Source of the DNA: Phallusia fumigata
Lineage: Eukaryota > Chordata > Ascidiacea > Phlebobranchia > Ascidiidae
DNA: 64,000 nucleotides
Assembly: GCA_008931825.1 (NCBI GenBank)
Contig: QXVZ01032917.1
Span: forward strand, 153,780-217,779
Direction: 5' to 3'
Shown: positions 26,501-36,600 of the stretch, in pieces
How the letters are laid out: each line of letters begins with the position of its first letter
How positions within the stretch are numbered: position 1 is the first letter of the stretch
The notes under the pieces: generated by a model
What the model saw: the letters and a program-made list of their open reading frames with translations, nothing else
What the model was told of the DNA's origin: nothing
Databases searched by the model: none
Program-made: the position numbers and the translations under genes

Positions 26501-27118
26501 AATGCAAAATGCCGGTTTTACCATGTTAGCAAATATTTTGGCTAAAAACAAGATTTGCAAACAATTGACATGAACTGCTAAAGACGCTACTGGTGTTAAA
26601 ACTTACCTGGAACTGTGGTATCGTTGCAGCCGAATGGTTCCGGAAGGAAACGGAAGTGTGTGGCATTGTTATCATTGTGTGCATAACCGGACGATCCGTA
26701 TCTTGCATTTCCTGTTTGAACAATTAATGGATTTAATCGTAAAATAGTTTGAATTTATATATTTGTGTTTAACAAGGACGAACTCGGTGACATTCGAGTG
26801 TCATTGTCCACCAAGTCAAAGTTGGGCGAGACGACCGTGAAATCGCTTTTAGGTTTTGTTTTTTATTTAGGACTTCCTGGACAATAAACATAACACAAAA
26901 TAAAATGTGCCCCCATATAAAAAAAATAGCTATTCAAAGGTTTATGAAAGTTCTTACCCCATCCCCACACTCCAAACAGAAATGAAACAACAAAGACGAT
27001 TGAAAGTATCCAGACCACCACGTCTTGGCGATATTGGAAATCTAAATTTAAGGAAGGGAATACAACAAAATGAATACATATTGCAAATCGAAAGCCTTAC
27101 TCAAACCAGCTTACCCAT
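20503..27118 (-). CDS. TMP-A: unrecognised ~12-pass, His-rich membrane protein (paralog 1 of 4)
   Basis: Nine coding exons: 27115-27118, 26958-27041, 26607-26711, 25151-25331, 22714-22840, 22195-22340, 21910-22059, 21394-21532 and 20503-21039, 490 residues. All joins are GT-AG and phase-consistent (1,1,1,2,0,2,2,0). Exon 1 contributes only ATG G. Exon 2 is helix 1. Exon 3 is a polar loop with sequons and PEPFGCNDTTVPG. Exon 4 has VDCTAHWYFWKLPP and a helix with SHQLLIW. Exon 5 has FHIIHLVHTHW, exon 6 VIEYKDRG, exon 7 WYHPMENTVGH and GFFHTAIVMLQGSLI, exon 8 SWVLIHGTVVAVQ. Exon 9 supplies four more hydrophobic segments and a Lys-rich tail. Intron 4 is enlarged by transposon insertions (23313-24230). 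I do not recognise the family. The Cys of exons 3 and 4 may pair. Function unknown; transport, electron transfer or signalling are all possible. Confidence 0.85.
23012..23105 (+). repeat. Diverged dispersed repeat, copy 2
   Basis: Counterpart of about 3361-3455, in TMP-A intron 4. See that entry for the shared blocks. Confidence 0.35.
23313..24230. mobile_element. Non-autonomous element with CTAGAAA... terminal repeats
   Basis: The left end CTAGAAAAATTGTTGGCTTA is the near reverse complement of the right end TAAGCCAAAATATTTCTAG. Both ends are rich in GGCTTA/TAAGCC motifs. The element is about 918 bp, has no ORF, and lies in TMP-A intron 4. A clear target-site duplication was not seen. Confidence 0.6.
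23478..23776. mobile_element. Near-perfect palindromic element nested in the 23313-24230 element
   Basis: Arms of about 125-150 bp (about 23478-23638 and 23651-23776) run from AAGCTCTCACATAACC to its complement around a loop near CACATTGCATAG. The left arm holds an extra 16-17 bp direct duplication (CATAACCGCTC twice), so one arm has changed since insertion. No coding potential. Confidence 0.7.
24849..24942 (+). repeat. Two-copy tandem repeat, 47 bp unit
   Basis: Two adjacent copies start with ATGCAGAACCTTAA (24849 and 24896) and differ at a few positions. Within TMP-A intron 4. Confidence 0.8.
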
Positions 27119-28834
27119 ACAAACACGATGCCCGACGAGAGTTTTCTTTACTTTGTTCTCCGCAAAGTTGTAAATTTACTAGTCTTTTAAAGCTAATTTG
27201 CCACACTGACTATTTTGCCCCGACCTTAATACCTGTGTCTATCAAATTATCGTCGACATAACCAGAGGACAACACGTCGTTTAAATTTTAACATAGGTCA
27301 GTTGTATTTTTGCACAAATCCAAACTCACTGCTCGACTTAAAAACTAGCCATCCTTCCTAAATCCACTTTTTCACCGGCGTGTGTTCTACTCGTCTGAAT
27401 CAGTTTCTCCTATACCGCAGATCGAATGTGCTAAACAAAAGCTTTCAACAAAGATAACCGCAGTCCAAAAACAATTTATAACCTGACCATACATGTCAAA
27501 CAAGCCATCTGAAGAAGATATGGCAACATGTCTATCACACGAACAACTGTAGTATTTTGCACGCAAATCGTGTTTCAGACCTACTTGTCCGATAAACACA
27601 GAGGCCAGGTTTGAAACAACACCTCTCTGCTCGTGTACTGACTTCGTTGCGATATGTGATCGGACTTGTAAGAACGGAAACAAAATTAGTGCAATTTGCC
27701 TGTTTACATTTATCGATATCAAATTGTGTTCGATAAAAACAAGTAGCTACAGCACGGCACTTACCGTTGAAACGACTTTGGCATTCGTCGGAAACAGAGG
27801 AGATGTGATCTAAAGATCCGACGGAACAACAACAAACCGAAAGCAAACAGTTGGACAGTCGACACGATGAAATCGCCAATTATCAGCTCGATTTAGTTAC
27901 AGTTCTTGTCACGTTACTGCACAAATCGCTATCAAACGTGTGCAACACATACAGAAGCTGACAGGTGTCGGCACACCCTAATTCTTATATCCCGAAATTG
28001 TTTTTAAATCAAATAGAGCCTGTTGCACGCATTTAATACACCTCTTACGAAATGTCAGTTTGCTGCGGTTGGTCCCTAATTGTAAACTTTTTGGTTCTAC
28101 AATACCGCTTCTAAGTGATGAATAAAAGTTTGTCTTTGAAATACTGTTTTGATTTTAAAAACATACGTCCGCTTGGTGGCGTGAGAGTCAATTTTATCTC
28201 AATTTCTGTGTGATCATAGATCCATCATTTGTATGATGCTTCGCTACTAATTTTGTAATAAGTATGTTTGCTACTGTATTTTTGCATTTAACTTGGGCGT
28301 ATTTAAGTAGATTTACTTTTATTTGGGATGTTTTTGTTTGGCACCAGTTTTTATTTCTGATTGCACAGTAATCAATGTTTGCAACATTCAATTTATTCCA
28401 AAAGTAAATAATGCAAAATCAATACGGAACAATTAAAAGCCACGAAAGCAGAGCAATCCTGATATCAAGATGCTCTCAACTAAAAAGACAGCATCATACG
28501 CCAAGTATTACAGATATATCCAAGTGTTTTGAAAGCAGTGCGTAACAATTTAAATATTTGAATGTTTGTGTCGAGTGTTTCGGCGAATTGTCGGCCACAG
28601 AAGCCTATGGCCGCACTTTTGACGCTAAAATGCAAAACAGGCAAACGTATACAATACAACCAATACAGCAAAAATATAAATTTCATAATCACATTTTTTA
28701 TTGGTACTTGATAAATATAACGACTCCAATATGACGATTTCCAAACAAGGCACAAAATTACAAAGTTCGTGTCAAACACAAAACTGTGATTTAGGCTTGG
28801 AGCCACCGGCCAACAAATAGTGAACTTTTCTGTT
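27119..28834. other. Intergenic between TMP-A 5' end and TMP-B 3' end
   Basis: It should hold the TMP-A promoter and the TMP-B 3' UTR. Minus-strand frames at 27387-27722, 27535-27879 and 28480-28866 are open, but they start at non-ATG codons or have no recognisable homology. An ATG at about 27795 followed by a GTAAGT donor is in the wrong phase (2) to be TMP-A exon 1. No gene is called. Confidence 0.45.
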
Positions 28835-31800
28835 TTACGATTGCTTGATACGGGTTTTAATGGCAAACAGTTTCTTGAAAAAGAAAAGAGTGAACGTGGT
28901 GCCGAAAGAAATAAACGCGCTGTTGACGATCATAAACACCACGAACGGACCGCTCGGATTCCTCGTCAAAATGCCAAGAATGACAAAAAGCGCAAATACT
29001 GATACGATCATGCCGATATAAGCAGCTTGCTTTACCCTACCTTGAAAGTCTGTTCCGTTTACATTTGCACATTTTGCGCTTAACCACTCGTCAATTTTTA
29101 ACCACAGCCAGGTGAAAACCCATCCGATTAAGGCGCACATGTAGATGTTAGAAGGGACGAAGCAAAGTATGTAGATTCGATGAAATCCGGGTTTCGTGCG
29201 GTCCCTCACGTCCGTTACTATGGTTGCACAAAGGCCGAGTAGAATAGCGAAATAAATGATAGGCGGCATTATTCGATATCGAGAAGAAATTCGCTTCCAG
29301 CACGGCAGTCCAAATACCTAAAATTTCACAAGAAATATTTTGTTTTACCTCCTTTTTGTTTAAAGCAGTGACGTCATCATACTTATCAACATGGCACGCG
29401 AAGTCATTAACTTTGCGACATAATTTGTAAACTACCACACTGGGTTCTAAAGGTAGCCAACCCCTGCTCCAACTATAACGCAAACTTTGTAACAATGAGT
29501 ATACCGAGTGTTTGGATTTCATTCTTTTGACTATAAACACAAGCAATTTGTCCACGTTGGGTTGCCACATACTTTACCTGTGTAAACGCAAAGAGGAATC
29601 CAAAACCAAAAGCAAATACCGGCCAAAAATCGCTCATGTTAACCTCGTTCGGTTTTGTCACTTGAAGTGCCATGATAGTTGCATGAATTAAAACCCACGA
29701 TTCATTCAGTAGGCGCCAATATCTGCAAATGACCCAAAATTTATGCATTTTGTTAAAGCTATTAGTTCGGATAAAATATATTTTTAACTATACCTGTTCA
29801 GGTGAATTTTTGTGAAGATAAGGCTTCCTTGGAGCATCACAATTGCTGTGTGGAAAAATCCCAACAAGTGTCCAAGCGTGTTTTCCATCGGATGATACCA
29901 AAATGTGTAAATGACCGCCCACGAAAATGCATAGCCATGGTATCTAAAACGTAATAAAAGTATATTATACGGGACTGGAAGCACGTGGGCCTAGGTTTAC
30001 TACTTTTAAAAGTGCTCATATTGGATCAGTGTTTCTCATACCTGTTAAAATAATTTGCATAACTGTCCGACTGGATTTTTTTTATGTCTCGCCGTCTTAT
30101 CAGAAATTAACTAAGGCCTAATTCAGGGCTGGGACCTAATTGTTCGCATTCCTTTTGCGTTACGTCATACTGCGATGTATTATACTTACTTGCGAACCAA
30201 TGTGATTGGCTCCGATCTAAATCTCAGCCAGTTGGTAACTCTGTCTTTGGATTTAGAATTTGGCCACATCAGAAGCAGTCCCCTGTCTTTGTATTCAACG
30301 AGCATTATGAAGCTTGTCATCATTATTACTGAACCCTGTAAAACATGTGATGAATAGTTTTCTATGTCTTAATTGTACAATTATCCGATCAAGTCAAGGC
30401 CAACGAAATTTTTAGTGGTTCTTAAAAATTGTTAATAAATATAATAAACTTTGAATGTGAAGAGAGTATTGCATCTGGTTCAACTGTTACAAGACATTAC
30501 CTGCGATGATGTCATATTAACATCTTGTGCCAACCCATCATAAGTCCAATGTGTGTGAACAAGATGGATTACGTGGAAAAACGCGTTTACTGACAGCATT
30601 GCCCAGTTAAACCACTGCAAGTTAGTCCTGAAAAAAAAGCTAACATAAAAAATCGGTTTTACATTTAAAATATATGTCGACGGCAAATTGTAGAGGGACA
30701 ACTTTTTTAAAAAGCTTGAGGCATGTTTCCCAAGAACTTACGCATATGACTTAATTCAATTTTTTGCTAACGTTGGTCGTTATCTCATTTCAGGCTGTAC
30801 AAAAGCTTTCAAACGCCTAAAGATTTGTTTTTGTTGTAATGTCAAAGCAGTGCATCCAGATATTTTTTGACTTACCCGTATTTCTTCCCTTGTTTAGTGT
30901 TGGAATTGATGGCCTGGGCTCGGTACAACAAAATCCAGATCAGAAGTTGGTGACTTGAGTAGAAAGTCCAAACCATTGCACGGGTAAGGGTGGTAACATC
31001 TTGCGGAGGCAACTTCCAAAAATACCAGTGAACGTCGCACTGCACCCCAGACCTGCCTACGCATGTTCAATAACAACTTATTCGATGTTGTTAAGTCAAG
31101 AATGCTACTTTTAGTTTATTGGCATCCTAGGACACAATGCGGTCTACCGTTAAAGTGGTTTTTTTCTTTGCCGGTAAGTTGATCAATACTTTGTTGCAGT
31201 TGGATAAGGTCGCAGAACTTGGTGATAGAGTACATGGGCGTAGCCAAGGGGGATGGGGGTTGCGAAAGGGGCCATGTGGCCCCTCCCACATTTCGAAATT
31301 GTACACTGAAGTAGGCTACTCCTAGAAAAAATCTCCAAGTTTTACATTAATAGATATGTTACTTGGCCTCCTTAAAATTTTGGGCTGGCTTCGCTATTGA
31401 TAGAGTAGCAACTTTAAACAGGATCGTCAAGCCCAACTGCCTCAAGCTACGTATTGCGTTTTAATGTCATTTAACTACAATAAGAAACTATTATCATATA
31501 AAACCATTTTTGTGTTGCAACTGTAAAATAAACCGACTATTATTGACAATAAACACAACTAATTCTACACTTCAAAAGAAGAAAGGAAAAGCTAAAAAAA
31601 GGGCATTCGACATTTTAAAACACGTAAGCCGTATAAAGTGCCCATATTGTAAAGAGCCGACTAGCCGAATTGTTTTTTGGCGAAGTGAAACTATGGTCAA
31701 TTTGGTGGCATTTAAACCAAACTTTCCGGGTGGCACGTTTATGTCCATTTTACTTTCGCTTTGTCATAGCTGTTTTCAAACCAACGTTTTGTTGGTTGAA

Positions 31801-32573
31801 GGCGAAATCAGCGACATGACCTTCAGACTGTTTGACAAAACATGACCTTCAGACTGTTTGAGAAACTTAGGCTTGCGCAGTTAAAACACATACGAGTCAG
31901 CTACTTCAAAAGTTTATGTGTGACAAGCATAAGCAACCAATACTGGGTGTTAACAACGTCCTATTATGAACGTTGTATGCTAATGCTAAGAACCGCATTT
32001 GACAACGAATATAATGGCATTTAAATGTAGCTAAATTTAGATAAAAGGACATAGGACTAGTAGGTTGGGATCCAATATCCGACGTAAACATGTCACCCGA
32101 AACTTAAATACACTCAGAATTTGGGGCATTTTAAAGCTATGATGGGTCTTGTTTAGTCGTGTCCAGGCTGCTATATATGATTACTTAAGAATCTTGGCGA
32201 TATATGTGGTGTACATTTTTTACTCACCAGGAACAGAAGTGTCGTTGCAACCAAACGGCTCAGGCAAGAAGCGAAGTCGTGTGGTGTTAACGTCGTTGTA
32301 ATGAAAACCTGAAGGTGCGTCCCATCCCTTTGCATTGCCTAAAAATGTCCAAAAGATAGACTTGTTTAAATGACTAAAATTTACCCAAGTTGCCACGTTG
32401 GAAACCACTTGTAAAGTTACTTACCCCACAGCCAAATTCCCTCTAGGAACGCAACGACAAACAGCAACGACGATATCAAAACACCTACGTCCTGACGACT
32501 CTTTACTCCTACAGTAAAATTACTTTGAACAAGTACATGAAATTTAGGGTAAATGTCAGCAATGTTTACCCAT
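28835..32573 (-). CDS. TMP-B: unrecognised ~12-pass, His-rich membrane protein (paralog 2 of 4)
   Basis: Nine coding exons: 32570-32573, 32425-32508, 32228-32338, 30876-31056, 30501-30627, 30190-30335, 29794-29943, 29578-29722 and 28835-29317, 476 residues. Lengths of exons 1, 2, 4, 5, 6 and 7 equal those of TMP-A exactly. Diagnostic motifs: PEPFGCNDTSVPG, HWYFWKLPPQDVTTL, FHVIHLVHTHWTYDG, LVEYKDRG, WYHPMENTLGH, GFFHTAIVMLQGSLI and WVLIHATIMALQ. The last exon starts VFGLPCWKRIS and has LFFFKKLF near its end. The C-terminal tail is shorter than in the other paralogs. TMP-B is the most compact copy (3.7 kb). Intron 3 carries an oppositely oriented open frame (31510-32024). The gene is intact by eye, so probably functional. 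Function unknown. Confidence 0.85.
29362..29470 (+). repeat. Dispersed CRE-like repeat, copy 2
   Basis: Contains GTGACGTCATCAT, then CATGGCACGCGAAGTCATTA and CATAATTTGTAAACT. Lies in the last intron of TMP-B. Confidence 0.75.
31298..31402 (+). repeat. Dispersed repeat, copy 1 (other copy 56850-56955)
   Basis: Starts ATTGTACACTGAAGTAGGCT and ends GGGCTGGCTTCGCTATTGA. A second, diverged copy in the same direction lies at 56850-56955. Within TMP-B intron 3. Confidence 0.7.
31510..32024 (+). pseudogene. Intronic antisense ORF with two CxxC pairs, split by a 26-bp duplication
   Basis: An open frame at 31510-31845 encodes KCPYCKEPTSR and, about 40 residues on, CHSCFQTN. This pair of Cys-x2-Cys motifs would suit a zinc ribbon. 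The frame ends just after a 26-bp direct duplication (copies begin 31816 and 31842, ATGACCTTCAGACTGTTTGA). Because 26 is not a multiple of three, the second copy shifts the frame, and a further 60 codons continue to 32024. There is no ATG at the open start, so an upstream exon or a broken gene is implied. It sits in TMP-B intron 3 on the opposite strand. I do not recognise the product. It could be a gene fragment, a transposon remnant or chance. Confidence 0.35.
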
Positions 32574-33632
32574 TGTTTTCCTTTGTTGGTGTGGATTCGT
32601 GTCTGATGAAGCACGTGCGATACGTGTCTACTTGTTTACAGTCTTTAGCCTGAAACTCAGTAGTTGTATCACAACTATTAGTTTGTCACATGAAATAAAC
32701 ACCTGAACATAAGCTTAATATGACTGAAGCATGCCAATAGGCTAACGCTGTTAGATACAGGTAGCTGTCACAGCCAACCAGCCTACTCCTGTAGCTTACG
32801 ACTGGCTGTGCTGCAACCTTTCGTGGCCAGACGTTATGTAACATCTCAGATTGAGTCACTGCTTGCGTAATGTTTTGTACAGCATGGTTCCCAGTTCATC
32901 TGCAACCAAGCCGTCGAAAAGGTCAGTAACAAACTAAAATTTCACTGGTCATGATTCCCCGACATGAACCTACAATGGCGTGCAAAAGCATCGAGCTTAA
33001 TAGTTAAACCTTTTATGACGGCTTTTGTAAACTCTGACAGAACACTGCCGCACGACCACACATTATTTGCACATCAAGCGACGCCTTTTGTGACTTGTAT
33101 TTTAAAACGTTTGTTTTCTTACGCTGCTTGATCGTATAATAGTAATTGCTGCGCCGTGACGTTTTAACAAGGTCTTAGCTGAAAATTCTGGCTAAACCGT
33201 ATACCGTGCTGAAGTTTTTTAGTGTTGTGAAAGTAACAACATTTACCTTGCGGCAATGTTTATGTTAATTGGGTAGCGTCTGTACCAAATACTCTTGCAG
33301 TTTGAAGAGTTGCTTTTGTACATGTATATGTATCAATTTATTTTCGTTTCACAGGTTAATAACAATAAAAAAAATTCGGCAAATATTCGGTTATCAGTTG
33401 ACTATCAAAATTGACAGGATGACGCAAAACCCAATGGGAAATGGTGTTATTAAAACATGTAAATTGAAGAAGAACAGATTTATCGTAATTTGTGAAAAAA
33501 ATACATTAACGGAAAAAGCGATAATTCATATTTCCTTTGAGGCAGAAATAATAAATCCAAACATAACGCTTTCCTAATCATGTGACAATTAAGCACAATA
33601 CAAAACTTTGGTTCACCATGGAAGCTCCGGCA
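32574..33632. other. Intergenic between TMP-B 5' end and TMP-C 3' end
   Basis: No supported gene. A plus-strand frame at 33269-33577 has no recognisable homology. TMP-B promoter and TMP-C 3' UTR are expected here. Confidence 0.45.
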
Positions 33633-36600
33633 TCAATTTCGATCTTTTAATTCTTGCACATCCTGCTTATGAACACCGGCATAAAACAGTTTCTTGAAGA
33701 AAAATATCGTAACTGTAACTCCAAACGTAATTAACAAGCTGTACCCGATCATGAACGCGACAAACGAACCGCTAGAGTTGCGCGTCAAATAAGCAAGGAT
33801 GATAATGAACGCAAAAACAGACATGATCCCGGCGATATATGCAGCATGCCACAACGTACTTGGAGAAGATCTCTCGCCATTATTTGAACACTTTGCTTTT
33901 CCCCACTCGTCAATTTTTATCCATAACAGAGTGCAGCCCCAACCGAGAATGGCGCACAAGTAGATATTGGATGGAACGAAAAGCATTTCGTACAGGCGGC
34001 TGAATCCGGGTTTTGTAGGGTCATCAACATCCCTTACTATTGTGCCGCAAAGGCTAAGTATGATCGCAAAGTATATTATTGGGGATATGAAGCGAAACCA
34101 GAAAGAAATTCGTTTCCAGAATGGCAGTCCGAACACCTAAAAATAGAAAACAGTGTTAGCCAATCATGGCATAATTGTATTTCAAATTCGAGTTACATTT
34201 CCAACCTAAGATTTTTTACAGTCTGACTGATATAAAGTCGCACAGGTAACTAAAAAGGGAGAAACACATGCTATATGAGTTTATTCCTTAGAAATCTAAT
34301 CATATGACAAGTTTTCGTTTATGTCAGTGTTTCCCAACCGGTGGTACGCGTACCACTAGTGGTACGCGATGGCATTCCAGGTGGTACGCGAGCACCTTTT
34401 CGTAATTTGCGGATTTAGTTCGAATTAAAAACAAATTGTAAGTGATCTCAAAATGTTTGTCACTTCATCCCCTAGGTTACTTTGTAGCACTCAACTGGTC
34501 TATTCAAAGTGCAAAAGTACGATGGCCAACAACCTTTTATGAACAATAATTCTTTGTCCGAAAATTATTTAGTCATAAAGATACCAAAGGCAATGTTAAT
34601 GCGTCTGCAATTGTAGTAGGAAACCGCCTTGCCTCCCCCGGACATGATTTTCGGTGCGCAGTTAAGCAAAGTTGTGCCCCGCATCGATCGTCTGGTGGAG
34701 AACAAGCAAATACAGATCGCCCATTAGTTTGAACTACATTTTTCGTTGCTTTCGTATCTGATAATACTCGATTCAGGAAATAAAATAGTTATTAGATCGA
34801 AATACGTTTTTCTCGAACTAGGTGGTACGCGTCGAAATTATTTTACCTCCAAGTGGTACGCAACCACAAAAAGGTTGGGAATCACTGGTTTATGTAGACA
34901 ATAATGTTACATACACGAGGAATGATTCTAATCATATATGCGTAAAGGTACAATTTGTGTTTTTTTTGTGTGTTAATTAAGAACTGTGTCATACCTGAGT
35001 GAATGCAAATAGAAATCCAAACCCAAAGGCAAAAGTCGGCCAAAAAGCGCTCATGTGGACCTCGTTTGGTTCCGTCACTTGGAGTGCCACAATGGTTGCA
35101 TGTATCAAAACCCACGATTCGTTCAGTAGGCGCCAGTACCTATTTCGGAATAGCATTTTTTAACTTTCTGTAACAACCACATTCACTTTAGATGTAGAAA
35201 GTTTTAGGTTATACCGGTTCAGGTGAATTTTTGTGAATATAAGGCTTCCCTGGAGCATCACAATTGCTGTGTGGAAAAATCCCAACAGGTGTCCAACCGT
35301 GTTTTCCATCGGATGATACCAGAACGTGTAGATCACCGCCCACGAAAATGCATAGCCGTGATACCTAAAAAAATAAAATGTAAAAATATAGGGTATGTAG
35401 GTTTTTTAACATATGTTTCCGAATTGTGCATTAGCGTTTGGTTAGTATTTGCCATCTATGGGCGACCTAATCAAAACGGGGTCCATTAGGAGGAGTTTGC
35501 TCATAGTTCTAAATCACCTCATCATCCCATGTCGCGGGTTTTGAACGAATTCCGTTTATTATTTTGCAGTTTAGTATTGGGCCTATAGGCTAGGCCATTT
35601 TACCACCAGGCTTTATTGCCATTGGCCCTATTTCGCTAATTGCATATTTGGCGGCTAGTTTTGTAAAGAACTCCATTGAAGTCAAGTCTTGGTTGTACTT
35701 GACGACCAGCTGAGTCTTTACGCTGGTAATAACATTCAAGTCATTAAATCATTTTGCTGATTACTTATGTTTTATCGAATATCTTAAAACTATGGTTCGA
35801 ACTGACTCGAGTCATTACGAAGCTGCGTAATGTCCACAACCGCTTCTGAAACAAAACTTTTACCCGTGCTAGGCACAAAGCTTTTTGACAGCTTTCAACA
35901 ATACAGGATAGTATTGTGTTACATACTTGCGAATCAACCTAATTGGTTCCGGGCTAAACCTAAGTCGATTCGCAACTTTGTCGCTGGACTTAGGATTTGG
36001 CCACATCAAAATCATACCCCTGTCTTTGTATTCGACCAGTACCATGAAGGAGACCATCATAATTACTGAACCCTGAAAGACATATTAAGTAAAATTTGAA
36101 CAAANTTTGTTACTTCATCCCCTAGGTTACTTTGTAGCACTCAACTGGTCTATTCAAAGTGCAAAAGTACGATGGCCAACAACCTTTTATGAACAATAAT
36201 TCTTTGTCCGAAAATTATTTAGTCATAAAGATACCAAAGGCAATGTTAATGCGTCTGCAATTGTAGTAGGAAACCGCCTTGCCTCCCCCGGACATGATTT
36301 TCGGTGCGCAGTTAAGCAAAGTTGTGCCCCGCATCGATCGTCTGGTGGAGAACAAGCAAATACAGATCGCCCATTAGTTTGAACTACATTTTTCGTTGCT
36401 TTCGTATCTGATAATACTCGATTCAGGAAATAAAATAGTTATTAGATCGAAATACGTTTTTCTCGAACTAGGTGGTACGCGTCGAAATTATTTTACCTCC
36501 AAGTGGTACGCAACCACAAAAAGGTTGGGAATCACTGGTTTATGTAGACAATAATGTTACATACACGAGGAATGATTCTAATCATATATGCGTAAAGGTA

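Noticed and set aside
27778-27879. Upstream exon for TMP-A (ATG then a GTAAGT donor)
   Set aside because: The ATG frame would end in phase 2, but exon 2 needs phase 1; the alternative open frame begins at TTG. The ATGG micro-exon at 27115 fits better.
22537-28800. Shared WPxxPxL...VFD wording in frames at about 22640 and about 28760
   Set aside because: The likeness covers only about 20 residues, lies outside the spliced exons in both genes, and nucleotide similarity is poor; probably coincidence.
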